Shown here: piece after piece, positions 1 through 8,769 of the stretch | How positions within the stretch are numbered: position 1 is the stretch's first letter | How the letters are laid out: every line of letters begins with the position of its first letter | Position numbers and translations under genes: made by a program | The notes under the pieces: generated by a model | Database searches by the model: none | What the model was told of the DNA's origin: nothing | The model's input: the letters and a program-made list of their open reading frames with translations, nothing else | Assembly: GCF_000292345.1 (NCBI RefSeq) | Contig: NZ_ALOU01000007.1 | Location: forward strand, 114,747-178,746 | Length of the DNA: 64,000 nt | Direction: 5' to 3' | From: Cupriavidus sp. BIS7 | Lineage (GTDB): Bacteria; Pseudomonadota; Gammaproteobacteria; Burkholderiales; Burkholderiaceae

Positions 1-876
1 TGGGTGCCGGCTAGCGCCCACCCGATGGACGTGATGCGCACCGGCGTTTCGGTGCTGGGCACCGTGCTGCCGGAGAAGGACGATCACAACACCCCGGGCG
101 CGCGTGACATCGCCGACCGCCTGATGGCCAGCATGGGCTCGATGCTGCTGTACTGGTACCACTACAGCCACAACGGCCGCCGCATCGAAGTGGAAACCGA
201 CGACGACTCGATCGCCGCCCACTTCCTGCACCTGCTGCACGGCGAAGCCCCGTCGAAGCTGTGGGAACGCGCGATGCAGACCTCGCTGATCCTGTACGCA
301 GAGCACGAGTTCAACGCATCGACGTTCGCCTGCCGCGTGGTGGCCGGCACGGGCTCCGACATGTATTCGGCCATCTGCGGCGGCATTGGCGCGCTGCGCG
401 GTCCGAAGCACGGCGGCGCCAACGAAGTGGCCTTCGAGATCCAGAAGCGCTACGACACCCCGGACGAGGCTGAGGCCGACATCCGTCGCCGCGTGGAAAA
501 CAAGGAAGTCGTGATCGGCTTCGGCCACCCGGTGTACACGATCGCCGACCCGCGTAACCAGGTGATCAAGGACGTGGCCCGCAGGCTGTCGAAGGACGCC
601 GGCTCGATGAAGATGTTCAACATCGCCGAGCGCCTGGAAACGGTGATGGCCGACGCCAAGAAGATGTTCCCGAACCTCGACTGGTTCAGCGCGGTGAGCT
701 ACCACGTGATGGGTGTGCCGACCTCGATGTTCACGCCGCTGTTCGTCATCTCCCGTACCTCGGGCTGGGCCGCGCACGTGATCGAGCAACGCATCGACAA
801 CAAGATCATTCGTCCGACCGCCAACTACACCGGTCCGGAGAACCTGAAGTTCGTGCCGATCGAAAAACGAGCCTAA
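1..876 (+). CDS. prpC: 2-methylcitrate synthase PrpC (5' end outside the window)
   Basis: Condenses propionyl-CoA with oxaloacetate to 2-methylcitrate, the first step of the methylcitrate cycle in the cytoplasm. The reading frame is already open at base 1, and the GTG at 4 is an internal Val, so roughly the first quarter of the usual ~385 residues is missing. The citrate-synthase signatures are present: HGGAN after GALRGPK, GFGHPVY with the second catalytic His (codon 526-528), and NLDWFSA carrying the expected Asp, then the C-terminal [14 protein letters not shown] segment. It is followed on the same strand by acnD and prpF. That order matches the propionate operon described for Cupriavidus necator, which favours PrpC over a housekeeping citrate synthase. 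Confidence 0.93.
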   Translation, partial: WVPASAHPMDVMRTGVSVLGTVLPEKDDHNTPGARDIADRLMASMGSMLLYWYHYSHNGRRIEVETDDDSIAAHFLHLLHGEAPSKLWERAMQTSLILYAEHEFNASTFACRVVAGTGSDMYSAICGGIGALRGPKHGGANEVAFEIQKRYDTPDEAEADIRRRVENKEVVIGFGHPVYTIADPRNQVIKDVARRLSKDAGSMKMFNIAERLETVMADAKKMFPNLDWFSAVSYHVMGVPTSMFTPLFVISRTSGWAAHVIEQRIDNKIIRPTANYTGPENLKFVPIEKRA

Positions 877-972
877 GGCGCGCCTGTATTGCAAGAAAAA
901 CGTGCCGCCGTCCGCGCATCGATCCCCTCGGGGCCGGACGCGGCGGCCGGCACGAACAGTCCTCACGACGCC

Positions 973-3570
973 ATGAACACTGCATTCCGCAAGCCGCTGC
1001 CCGGCACCAAGCTCGACTACTTCGACGCGCGCGCCGCGGTTGAAGCCATCGCCCCGGGCGCTTATGACAAGCTGCCCTACACGTCGCGCGTGCTGGCCGA
1101 GAACCTCGTGCGCCGCTGCGACCCCGCCACGCTGACCGCCTCGCTCCAGCAACTGATCGGGCGCAAGCGTGACCTCGATTTCCCGTGGTTCCCGGCCCGC
1201 GTGGTCTGCCACGACATTCTCGGCCAGACCGCGCTGGTGGACCTGGCCGGCCTGCGCGACGCCATCGCAGACCAGGGCGGCGACCCCGCCAAGGTCAACC
1301 CGGTGGTGCCGGTGCAGCTGATCGTCGATCACTCGCTGGCCGTTGAATGCGGCGGTTTCGACCCCGATGCGTTCACGAAGAACCGCGCCATCGAAGATCG
1401 CCGTAACGAAGACCGCTTCGACTTCATCAACTGGACCAAGAAGGCGTTCCGCAACGTCGACGTGATCCCGCCGGGCAACGGCATCATGCACCAGATCAAT
1501 CTGGAGAAGATGTCGCCGGTCATCCATGCCGACAACGGCTTGGCCTACCCCGATACCTGCGTTGGCACCGACAGCCACACGCCGCACGTTGACGCGCTTG
1601 GCGTGATCGCCATCGGCGTGGGCGGCCTGGAAGCCGAGAACGTGATGCTGGGCCGTGCATCGTGGATGCGCCTGCCTGACATCGTCGGCGTGGAACTGAC
1701 TGGCCGCCGCCAGCCTGGCATCACCGCCACCGACATCGTGCTGGCCCTGACCGAATTCCTGCGCAAGGAAAAGGTGGTCGGCGCGTATCTGGAATTCCGC
1801 GGCGAAGGCGCTTCGACGCTGACGCTCGGCGACCGCGCAACCATCTCGAACATGGCCCCCGAATATGGCGCCACGGCCGCGATGTTCTTCATCGACGAGC
1901 AGACCACCGAATACCTGCGCCTGACCGGCCGGGAAGACGCGCAGGTCCAGCTCGTGGAAACCTACGCCAAGGCCGCCGGCCTGTGGGCCGATGCGCTGAA
2001 GACGGCCGAATACGAGCGCGTGCTCAAGTTCGACCTGTCCTCCGTGGTGCGTAACATGGCTGGCCCGTCCAACCCGCACAAGCGCCTGCCGACCTCCGAC
2101 CTGGCCGCACGCGGCATCGCCGGCAAGTGGGAAGAAGTGCCGGGCCAGATGCCCGACGGCGCCGTCATCATCGCCGCCATCACCAGCTGCACGAACACCA
2201 GCAACCCGCGCAACGTGATTGCCGCCGCGCTGCTGGCCCGCAACGCCAATGAACGCGGCCTGACCCGCAAGCCCTGGGTCAAGTCGTCGCTGGCGCCGGG
2301 ATCGAAGGCGGTGGAGCTGTATCTGGAAGAAGCCAACCTGCTGCCGGACCTGGAAAAGCTCGGCTTCGGCATCGTGGCGTTCGCCTGCACGACCTGCAAC
2401 GGCATGTCCGGCGCGCTCGATCCGAAGATCCAGCAGGAGATCATCGACCGCGACCTGTACGCCACGGCCGTGCTGTCCGGCAACCGCAACTTTGACGGTC
2501 GTATCCACCCGTACGCGAAGCAGGCCTTCCTGGCCTCGCCGCCGCTGGTGGTGGCCTACGCGATCGCCGGCACGATCCGCTTCGACATCGAACGCGATGC
2601 GCTGGGCACCGATGCCAGCGGCAAGCCCGTGTACCTCAAGGACATCTGGCCGACCGACGAAGAGATCGACGAGATCGTCAAGCAGAGCGTGAAGCCCGAG
2701 CAGTTCCGCAAGGTCTACGAGCCGATGTTCGCGCTGCAGGCACAGAACGATACGTCGATCAGCCCGCTCTACGACTGGCGTCCGCAAAGCACGTACATCC
2801 GCCGTCCGCCGTACTGGGAAGGCGCGCTGGCCGGCGAGCGCACGCTGCGCGGCATGCGTCCGCTGGCAGTGCTCGGCGACAACATCACCACCGATCACCT
2901 GTCGCCGTCGAATGCGATCCTGCTGAACAGTGCGGCCGGCGAGTACCTGGCCAAGATGGGCCTGCCAGAGGAAGACTTCAACTCGTACGCAACGCACCGC
3001 GGCGACCACCTGACCGCGCAACGCGCCACGTTCGCCAACCCGACGCTGATCAACGAGATGGCCGTGGTCGACGGTGCGGTCAAGAAGGGTTCGCTGACGC
3101 GTGTGGAGCCGGAAGGCAAGGTCGTGCGCATGTGGGAAGCCATCGAGACCTACATGGATCGCAAGCAGCCGCTGATCGTGGTGGCCGGGGCCGACTATGG
3201 CCAGGGCTCGTCGCGTGACTGGGCCGCCAAGGGCGTACGCCTGGCTGGCGTGGAAGCCATCGTTGCCGAAGGCTTCGAGCGCATCCACCGCACCAACCTG
3301 ATCGGCATGGGCGTGCTGCCCGTGGAGTTCAAGACTGGCGAGAACCGTGCCACGTACGGCATCGACGGCACGGAAACGTTCGACATCATCGGCGAACGCA
3401 AGCCGCGCGCGGCGCTGACGCTGGTGATCCACCGCAAGAACGGCGAGCGCGTGGAAGTGCCGGTGCTGTGCCGCCTCGACAGCGACGAAGAAGTGTCGAT
3501 CTACGAGGCCGGCGGCGTGTTGCAGCGCTTTGCGCAGGACTTCCTCGAGTCCTCGCGCGCAGCGGCCTGA
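973..3570 (+). CDS. acnD: Fe/S-dependent 2-methylcitrate dehydratase AcnD (AcnM)
   Basis: Aconitase-family enzyme that dehydrates 2-methylcitrate and works together with PrpF in place of PrpD. The ATG at 973 gives 865 residues, the usual AcnD length, starting MNTAFRKPLPGTKLDYFDARAAV. The frame stays open upstream to 889, but those 28 codons look unlike the family and no strong Shine-Dalgarno helps the choice. The [4Fe-4S] ligands are Cys406 in ITSCTNTSNP and Cys472/Cys475 in FACTTCNG. The C-terminal swivel domain carries GQGSSRDWAAKG. It sits 96 bp after prpC and 14 bp before prpF, so the three genes are presumably one transcript. Confidence 0.93.
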   Translation: MNTAFRKPLPGTKLDYFDARAAVEAIAPGAYDKLPYTSRVLAENLVRRCDPATLTASLQQLIGRKRDLDFPWFPARVVCHDILGQTALVDLAGLRDAIADQGGDPAKVNPVVPVQLIVDHSLAVECGGFDPDAFTKNRAIEDRRNEDRFDFINWTKKAFRNVDVIPPGNGIMHQINLEKMSPVIHADNGLAYPDTCVGTDSHTPHVDALGVIAIGVGGLEAENVMLGRASWMRLPDIVGVELTGRRQPGITATDIVLALTEFLRKEKVVGAYLEFRGEGASTLTLGDRATISNMAPEYGATAAMFFIDEQTTEYLRLTGREDAQVQLVETYAKAAGLWADALKTAEYERVLKFDLSSVVRNMAGPSNPHKRLPTSDLAARGIAGKWEEVPGQMPDGAVIIAAITSCTNTSNPRNVIAAALLARNANERGLTRKPWVKSSLAPGSKAVELYLEEANLLPDLEKLGFGIVAFACTTCNGMSGALDPKIQQEIIDRDLYATAVLSGNRNFDGRIHPYAKQAFLASPPLVVAYAIAGTIRFDIERDALGTDASGKPVYLKDIWPTDEEIDEIVKQSVKPEQFRKVYEPMFALQAQNDTSISPLYDWRPQSTYIRRPPYWEGALAGERTLRGMRPLAVLGDNITTDHLSPSNAILLNSAAGEYLAKMGLPEEDFNSYATHRGDHLTAQRATFANPTLINEMAVVDGAVKKGSLTRVEPEGKVVRMWEAIETYMDRKQPLIVVAGADYGQGSSRDWAAKGVRLAGVEAIVAEGFERIHRTNLIGMGVLPVEFKTGENRATYGIDGTETFDIIGERKPRAALTLVIHRKNGERVEVPVLCRLDSDEEVSIYEAGGVLQRFAQDFLESSRAAA

Positions 3571-3584
3571 TAAGGAATCTGACG

Positions 3585-4778
3585 ATGGCACATGTACCCC
3601 AAATCAGAATCCCCGCCACGTACATCCGTGGCGGCACGAGCAAGGGCGTGTTCTTCCGCGTGCAGGACCTGCCCGAGGCCGCGCAGGTCCCGGGCAAGGC
3701 CCGTGACGCGGTGCTGATGCGCGTGATCGGTAGCCCTGATCCGTACGGCAAGCAGATCGACGGCATGGGCGCGGCCACTTCGAGCACCAGCAAGACCGTG
3801 CTGGTCTCGAAGAGCTCGCGTCCGGACCACGACGTCGACTATCTGTTCGGTCAGGTATCGATCGACCAGCCGTTTGTCGACTGGAGCGGCAACTGCGGCA
3901 ACCTGTCGGCCGCCGTGGGCCCGTTCGCGGTCAGCAACGGCTTTATCGATGCCGCGCGGATTCCGCAGAACGGCACTGTGACGATCAGGATCTGGCAAGC
4001 CAATATCGGCAAGACCATCATCTCGCACGTGCCGATCACCAACGGCGCGGTGCAGGAAACGGGCGACTTCGAACTCGATGGCGTCACGTTCCCGGCAGCC
4101 GAAGTCCAGCTGGAGTTCATGGACCCGGCCGCCGACGAAGGCGACGATGGCGGCGGCTCGATGTTCCCGACCGGCAACCTCGTCGATGACCTGGAAGTGC
4201 CCGGCGTCGGCACGCTCAAGGCCACGATGATCAACGCCGGCATCCCGACGATCTTCGTCAATGCCGAGGCTATCGGCTACACCGGCACCGAGCTGCAGGA
4301 AGCGATCAACGGCGACCCCAAGGCGCTGGCGATGTTCGAGACGATCCGTGCGTACGGCGCCAAGCGCATGGGCCTGATCCGCGATATCGACGAAGCGGCC
4401 CGGCGCCAGCACACGCCGAAGGTTGCCTTCGTGGCGAAGCCGGCTACCTACACCGCATCGAGCGGCAAGACCGTCAACGCTTCGGACGTAGACCTGCTGG
4501 TCCGTGCGCTGTCGATGGGCAAGCTGCACCACGCGATGATGGGCACCGCCGCCGTTGCCATCGGCACCGCCGCGGCGATCCCCGGAACGCTGGTGAACCT
4601 GGCGGCTGGCGGCGGCGAACGCGAGGCCGTGCGGTTCGGCCATCCGTCTGGCACGCTGCGCGTGGGTGCGCAGGCCGCCAAGGTCGACGGTGAATGGACC
4701 GTGACGAAAGCCATCATGAGCCGCAGCGCACGCGTGCTGATGGAAGGCTGGGTTCGCATTCCGGGCGACGCGTTCTAA
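3585..4778 (+). CDS. prpF: 2-methylaconitate cis-trans isomerase PrpF
   Basis: Isomerises the 2-methylaconitate made by AcnD into the form used by aconitase in the methylcitrate cycle. The ATG at 3585 (MAHVPQIRIPATYIRGGTSK) has an AAGGA Shine-Dalgarno 8-9 bases upstream, inside the acnD-prpF gap, and gives 397 residues, the family's normal length. The frame is open further back, over the end of acnD, but has no ribosome site there. Conserved features are the N-terminal RGGTSKGVFF and Cys104 in SGNCGNLSA, typical of the PrpF/diaminopimelate-epimerase fold. It is the last gene of the prp operon, with a strong hairpin 34 bp past the stop. Confidence 0.93.
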   Translation: MAHVPQIRIPATYIRGGTSKGVFFRVQDLPEAAQVPGKARDAVLMRVIGSPDPYGKQIDGMGAATSSTSKTVLVSKSSRPDHDVDYLFGQVSIDQPFVDWSGNCGNLSAAVGPFAVSNGFIDAARIPQNGTVTIRIWQANIGKTIISHVPITNGAVQETGDFELDGVTFPAAEVQLEFMDPAADEGDDGGGSMFPTGNLVDDLEVPGVGTLKATMINAGIPTIFVNAEAIGYTGTELQEAINGDPKALAMFETIRAYGAKRMGLIRDIDEAARRQHTPKVAFVAKPATYTASSGKTVNASDVDLLVRALSMGKLHHAMMGTAAVAIGTAAAIPGTLVNLAAGGGEREAVRFGHPSGTLRVGAQAAKVDGEWTVTKAIMSRSARVLMEGWVRIPGDAF

Positions 4779-4811
4779 GCGCGGACATACACTCCTCTGC
4801 TGGTCCCCATG

Positions 4812-4843
4812 AAGCGGCATCTTCCTCACGGAAGATGCCGCTT
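4812..4843 (+). terminator. Rho-independent terminator after prpF
   Basis: A perfect 14-bp stem (4812-4825 with 4830-4843, starting AAGCGGCATCTTCC) closes on a TCAC loop and is followed by a short T-rich tail (TGTCTTAT). It lies 34 bp after the prpF stop and marks the end of the prp operon. Confidence 0.8.
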
Positions 4844-4948
4844 TGTCTTATCTGGCATACGTTTGCGGGTTGTGCCTTTATTGGTGCAGTTGTCGACGCA
4901 ACTTGAGTGCCTCGGTATAGTGCACGCTCCGTGGCGCCTGAACTGCAG

Positions 4949-6287
<1,339 letters not shown>

Positions 6288-6295
6288 TCCCCGGA

Positions 6296-6313
6296 GGCCG
6301 GCAGCGTCCGGCC
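6296..6313. terminator. Short hairpin between convergent genes
   Basis: GGCCGG (6296-6301) pairs with CCGGCC (6308-6313) around a six-base loop in the 28-bp gap between the convergent asparaginase and thioesterase genes. There is no U-tract, so its role as a terminator is only plausible. Confidence 0.35.
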
Positions 6314-6315
6314 CG

Positions 6316-6786
6316 CTAGATCAGGGCCGTGCTCATCAATGCCTTGGCAACGAGCACGGCCTCCGTATCACCACTCCCATCCGTATCCTGTTCCGCGTCC
6401 TGTACCGCATAGACCGAGACCTCGGTCGCCACCTGCCGCTTGCCCCGGCGCAGCACGTCGGCAACGGCGCGCAGGGTTACCGCCCTGGCCGGTGCCAGGT
6501 ACTGGATCGACAGTGAGCCAGTTGCTCCGGTCTTCACGACATCCAGATCTACCGCCGAAAACGCCGCGGCCGCACCCGCCACATCGATCAGCGTGGCAAT
6601 CACGCCGCCATGCACGATGTCACCGACGGTGATATTGGCCATGCTGAATGGCAGCAGCATTTCCACGTGATCGGCAGAAAGCGAATCGATCCGGATACCG
6701 AGCGCGCGCGCAACCGGCGAGGCAATCAGCACCGACTCGATCATCGCCGCATTGCGCGGCTCCACAGGTCTGCTTGGCTCGGCCAT
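6316..6786 (-). CDS. Hotdog-fold PaaI-type acyl-CoA thioesterase
   Basis: Predicted to hydrolyse acyl- or aryl-CoA thioesters; the substrate is not identifiable. The start at 6786 (MAEPSRPVEPRNAAMIESV) has GGGAG seven bases upstream and gives 156 residues, while the open frame running to 7371 would overlap the DUF1289 gene. The core motif VHGGVIATLIDVAG (His59, Asp68) is the 4HBT/PaaI signature, and the C-terminal half has the expected ARAVTLRAVADVLRRGKR strand region. It is a single gene, divergent from the DUF1289 gene and convergent with the asparaginase gene. Confidence 0.82.
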   Translation of the reverse strand: MAEPSRPVEPRNAAMIESVLIASPVARALGIRIDSLSADHVEMLLPFSMANITVGDIVHGGVIATLIDVAGAAAAFSAVDLDVVKTGATGSLSIQYLAPARAVTLRAVADVLRRGKRQVATEVSVYAVQDAEQDTDGSGDTEAVLVAKALMSTALI

Positions 6787-6894
6787 CGGCAATCTCCCGG
6801 AAATTGGCTGCGGTGGAATCATGACCCGTCCAGCGTAGACGGGTGGCTGCACGACCACAATGACGTCGCGGGTAATCCCCGATCGGCGGACGTT

Positions 6895-6900
6895 TATAAT
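6895..6900 (+). promoter_or_regulatory. Candidate -10 box upstream of the DUF1289 gene
   Basis: A perfect TATAAT lies 37 bp before the ATG at 6938. No convincing -35 hexamer is visible 16-18 bp further up, so this is only a candidate sigma-70 promoter. Confidence 0.35.
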
Positions 6901-6937
6901 GTGCGGCCTGTCGTTTCCGTACCGCCCGCACCGCCTT

Positions 6938-7189
6938 ATGCCCGTCAATCCGTCCGAGTCACTTGCCCCGTCCGACACCGCCGCAGCCGATGGCCAGGCG
7001 CGCCTGGGGGACCGCCCGGACAGCCCGTGCGTCGGCATCTGCTCGACGCTTTTCGACGAGGTCTGCCAGGGCTGTGGCCGCACGGCCGCCGAGGTCAGCA
7101 ACTGGGTGTTCTTCAGCGAAGAGGAAAAGCAGGTGATCTGGGAGCGGATCACCCGCGAAGGCACCGCACGGCGGTTCCAGCAGGACTGA
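6938..7189 (+). CDS. DUF1289 family small Cys-rich protein
   Basis: An 83-residue protein of unknown function. The core SPCVGICSTLFDEVCQGCGRT carries four cysteines (31, 35, 43, 46) in a C-x3-C...C-x2-C pattern that looks like a small metal-binding knuckle, followed by the WVFFSEEEKQVIWERI helix. This arrangement is the DUF1289 signature. The ATG at 6938 (MPVNPSES) is chosen because family members start shortly before the first Cys, and a TATAAT box sits just upstream. The frame is open back to 6860. It is convergent with the MOSC gene. Confidence 0.75.
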   Translation: MPVNPSESLAPSDTAAADGQARLGDRPDSPCVGICSTLFDEVCQGCGRTAAEVSNWVFFSEEEKQVIWERITREGTARRFQQD

Positions 7190-7222
7190 CCGTCCGGCGC
7201 GGCCAATGCGGCCAACGCGGCA

Positions 7223-7939
7223 TCAGCCGCCGGCCAGCCGCCTTTCCATATCCTCGACCACATGGTTTGCCACGCGCTGGCGGGCCAGCTTGCGCCAGCT
7301 TTCGGCCAGCGGAGGCAGTTCGGCCATCTCGGCCAGTGCCGCGTAGTTGAGGCGATCCACATAGAGCACATGCAGCAGCCGCTGCAGACTCCACTGCGGG
7401 TACGGGCGCGCCACCAGCACCAGCCTGTCGCCGGACGAGACTTCGCCCTCCTCGATCACCCGGTAGTACCAGCCCGTGCGCCCACTCTCCTGCACGGCAC
7501 GGGACATCCCCGCAAAACCGAATCGGTGATTGAGCTTCCAGCACGGCTGGCGCGCCTGCGAGACTTCCACCAGCGCCGTACCGATACGAAAACGGTCGCC
7601 AATGCAGATATCTGCTTCCGTCAAACCCTGCGTGCTCAGGTTTTCGCCGAATGCCCCCGCGTGGTCCAGCACCCCGACTTCGCCGCCCTGCGCCGTCAAA
7701 GACTCGCGCCACGCGTGATAGTGATCGCGTGGATAGTGGTGAATGGCCTTTTCTGGGCCGCCGTGGTGCTTCGGGTCGCCTTGCTCGTCGATATCCAGGC
7801 CAAGCGTCGTGACTTTCACCGGGCCGTCGACCACGATCTTTGCGATGCCGCTGGGCAAACCCTTCGGGCCAAATGGCCGGACCTTACCGGCCAGCACCGC
7901 GGCAATGTCGATGTCGATGTCGATTCCCTCATCCTTCAC
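7223..7939 (-). CDS. MOSC domain protein, YiiM-like
   Basis: MOSC domains bind the molybdenum cofactor sulfur site, and the E. coli relative YiiM reduces N-hydroxylated bases and gives resistance to 6-hydroxylaminopurine. The 238 residues show HHGGPEKAIHHYP, the MOSC-typical FGENLSTQGLTE and conserved Cys133 in ARQPCWKLNHRFG, followed by the small C-terminal helical domain of the YiiM branch (WSLQRLLHVLY). Translation starts at a GTG whose GTGA overlaps the stop of the upstream amidotransferase gene, so the two are translationally coupled. YiiM is the best guess, but the substrate is not certain. Confidence 0.83.
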   Translation of the reverse strand: MKDEGIDIDIDIAAVLAGKVRPFGPKGLPSGIAKIVVDGPVKVTTLGLDIDEQGDPKHHGGPEKAIHHYPRDHYHAWRESLTAQGGEVGVLDHAGAFGENLSTQGLTEADICIGDRFRIGTALVEVSQARQPCWKLNHRFGFAGMSRAVQESGRTGWYYRVIEEGEVSSGDRLVLVARPYPQWSLQRLLHVLYVDRLNYAALAEMAELPPLAESWRKLARQRVANHVVEDMERRLAGG

Positions 7940-8664
7940 AGGCCAGCCTCCTCCATCCAGCGCGCGAACATCCGCTCGCCGGCACTGGCAACCGTCGCGC
8001 CGATCTCGGCGGTGCGGCGGCGGATCGTACGCGGGTCGATACCGGCGCGGGCCAGTTCGACCGTATGGCCGATCAGCCAGGTCTCGATATCACCGGCCTT
8101 CACTTCGGGATGGAACTGCAGCGCCAGCACATGCTTGCCGATTGCGTAGGCCTGGTGCGGCGTGGCGGCCGTCGAGGCAAGCAGTTCGGCCCCGGCTGGC
8201 AGGTCGAAGGTATCGCCGTGCCAGTGCAGCACGTGCCAGTCTGCCTCGGCCAGCGTAGCCAGCGGCGAGCCTTTCCCCGCGTCCGTCGGCGTAATTGGCG
8301 CCCAGCCGATTTCCCGTGTTCCCGGGTACACGCGCGCACCGGCGGCGGCCGCAATCAATTGCGCCCCCAGGCATGCACCGATCATCGGCCGGCGCGCATG
8401 AAGCCGCTGGCGAATCACCGCGATCTCGGCTTCGAGCCATGGATAGGCTTCGGTTTCGTAGACGCCGATCGGGCCGCCCAGCACCACGAGCAGATCGGCC
8501 GGATCGGCCTGCACCGGCGTCAGGTCGTCCACGCCGGCCTGGTAGATGCGGATCTCATGGCCGCGTGCGCGGGCGGCATCGGCAATCACGCCCGCGTGCT
8601 CGAAAGCCACGTGCTGGATAACGTCAGTACGGCGCGAGCCTCGGCCCGGCTGGATATCGCTCAT
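7936..8664 (-). CDS. Class I glutamine amidotransferase-like protein
   Basis: A stand-alone GATase1-domain protein of the GuaA-N/YfeJ type. The triad is in place: nucleophile Cys98 in IGACLGAQLIA, His185 and Glu187 in LQFHPEVKA. No synthetase domain is fused, so it may hydrolyse glutamine or a gamma-glutamyl compound, and the acceptor is unknown. AGGAG seven bases before the ATG at 8664 supports the 242-residue start. The gene overlaps the MOSC gene by four bases (GTGA) and follows the penicillin-acylase gene on the same strand. Confidence 0.82.
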   Translation of the reverse strand: MSDIQPGRGSRRTDVIQHVAFEHAGVIADAARARGHEIRIYQAGVDDLTPVQADPADLLVVLGGPIGVYETEAYPWLEAEIAVIRQRLHARRPMIGACLGAQLIAAAAGARVYPGTREIGWAPITPTDAGKGSPLATLAEADWHVLHWHGDTFDLPAGAELLASTAATPHQAYAIGKHVLALQFHPEVKAGDIETWLIGHTVELARAGIDPRTIRRRTAEIGATVASAGERMFARWMEEAGL

Positions 8665-8769
8665 CGAATGACTCCTGCGGAAGAAAGCCCCGACATGTTA
8701 ACGCCGGTCCGTGATCCACCCATCCGCACTGACACAATCTTTGACACCCTGCGCGTGCCTTCGGATACT

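Noticed and set aside
889..972. 28-codon N-terminal extension of AcnD
   Set aside because: The open frame begins at a non-ATG codon soon after prpC, and its sequence does not resemble the family; the ATG at 973 gives the normal length.
3501..4829. 442-residue minus-strand frame opposite prpF
   Set aside because: Shadow of prpF, which has a ribosome site, family length and motifs.
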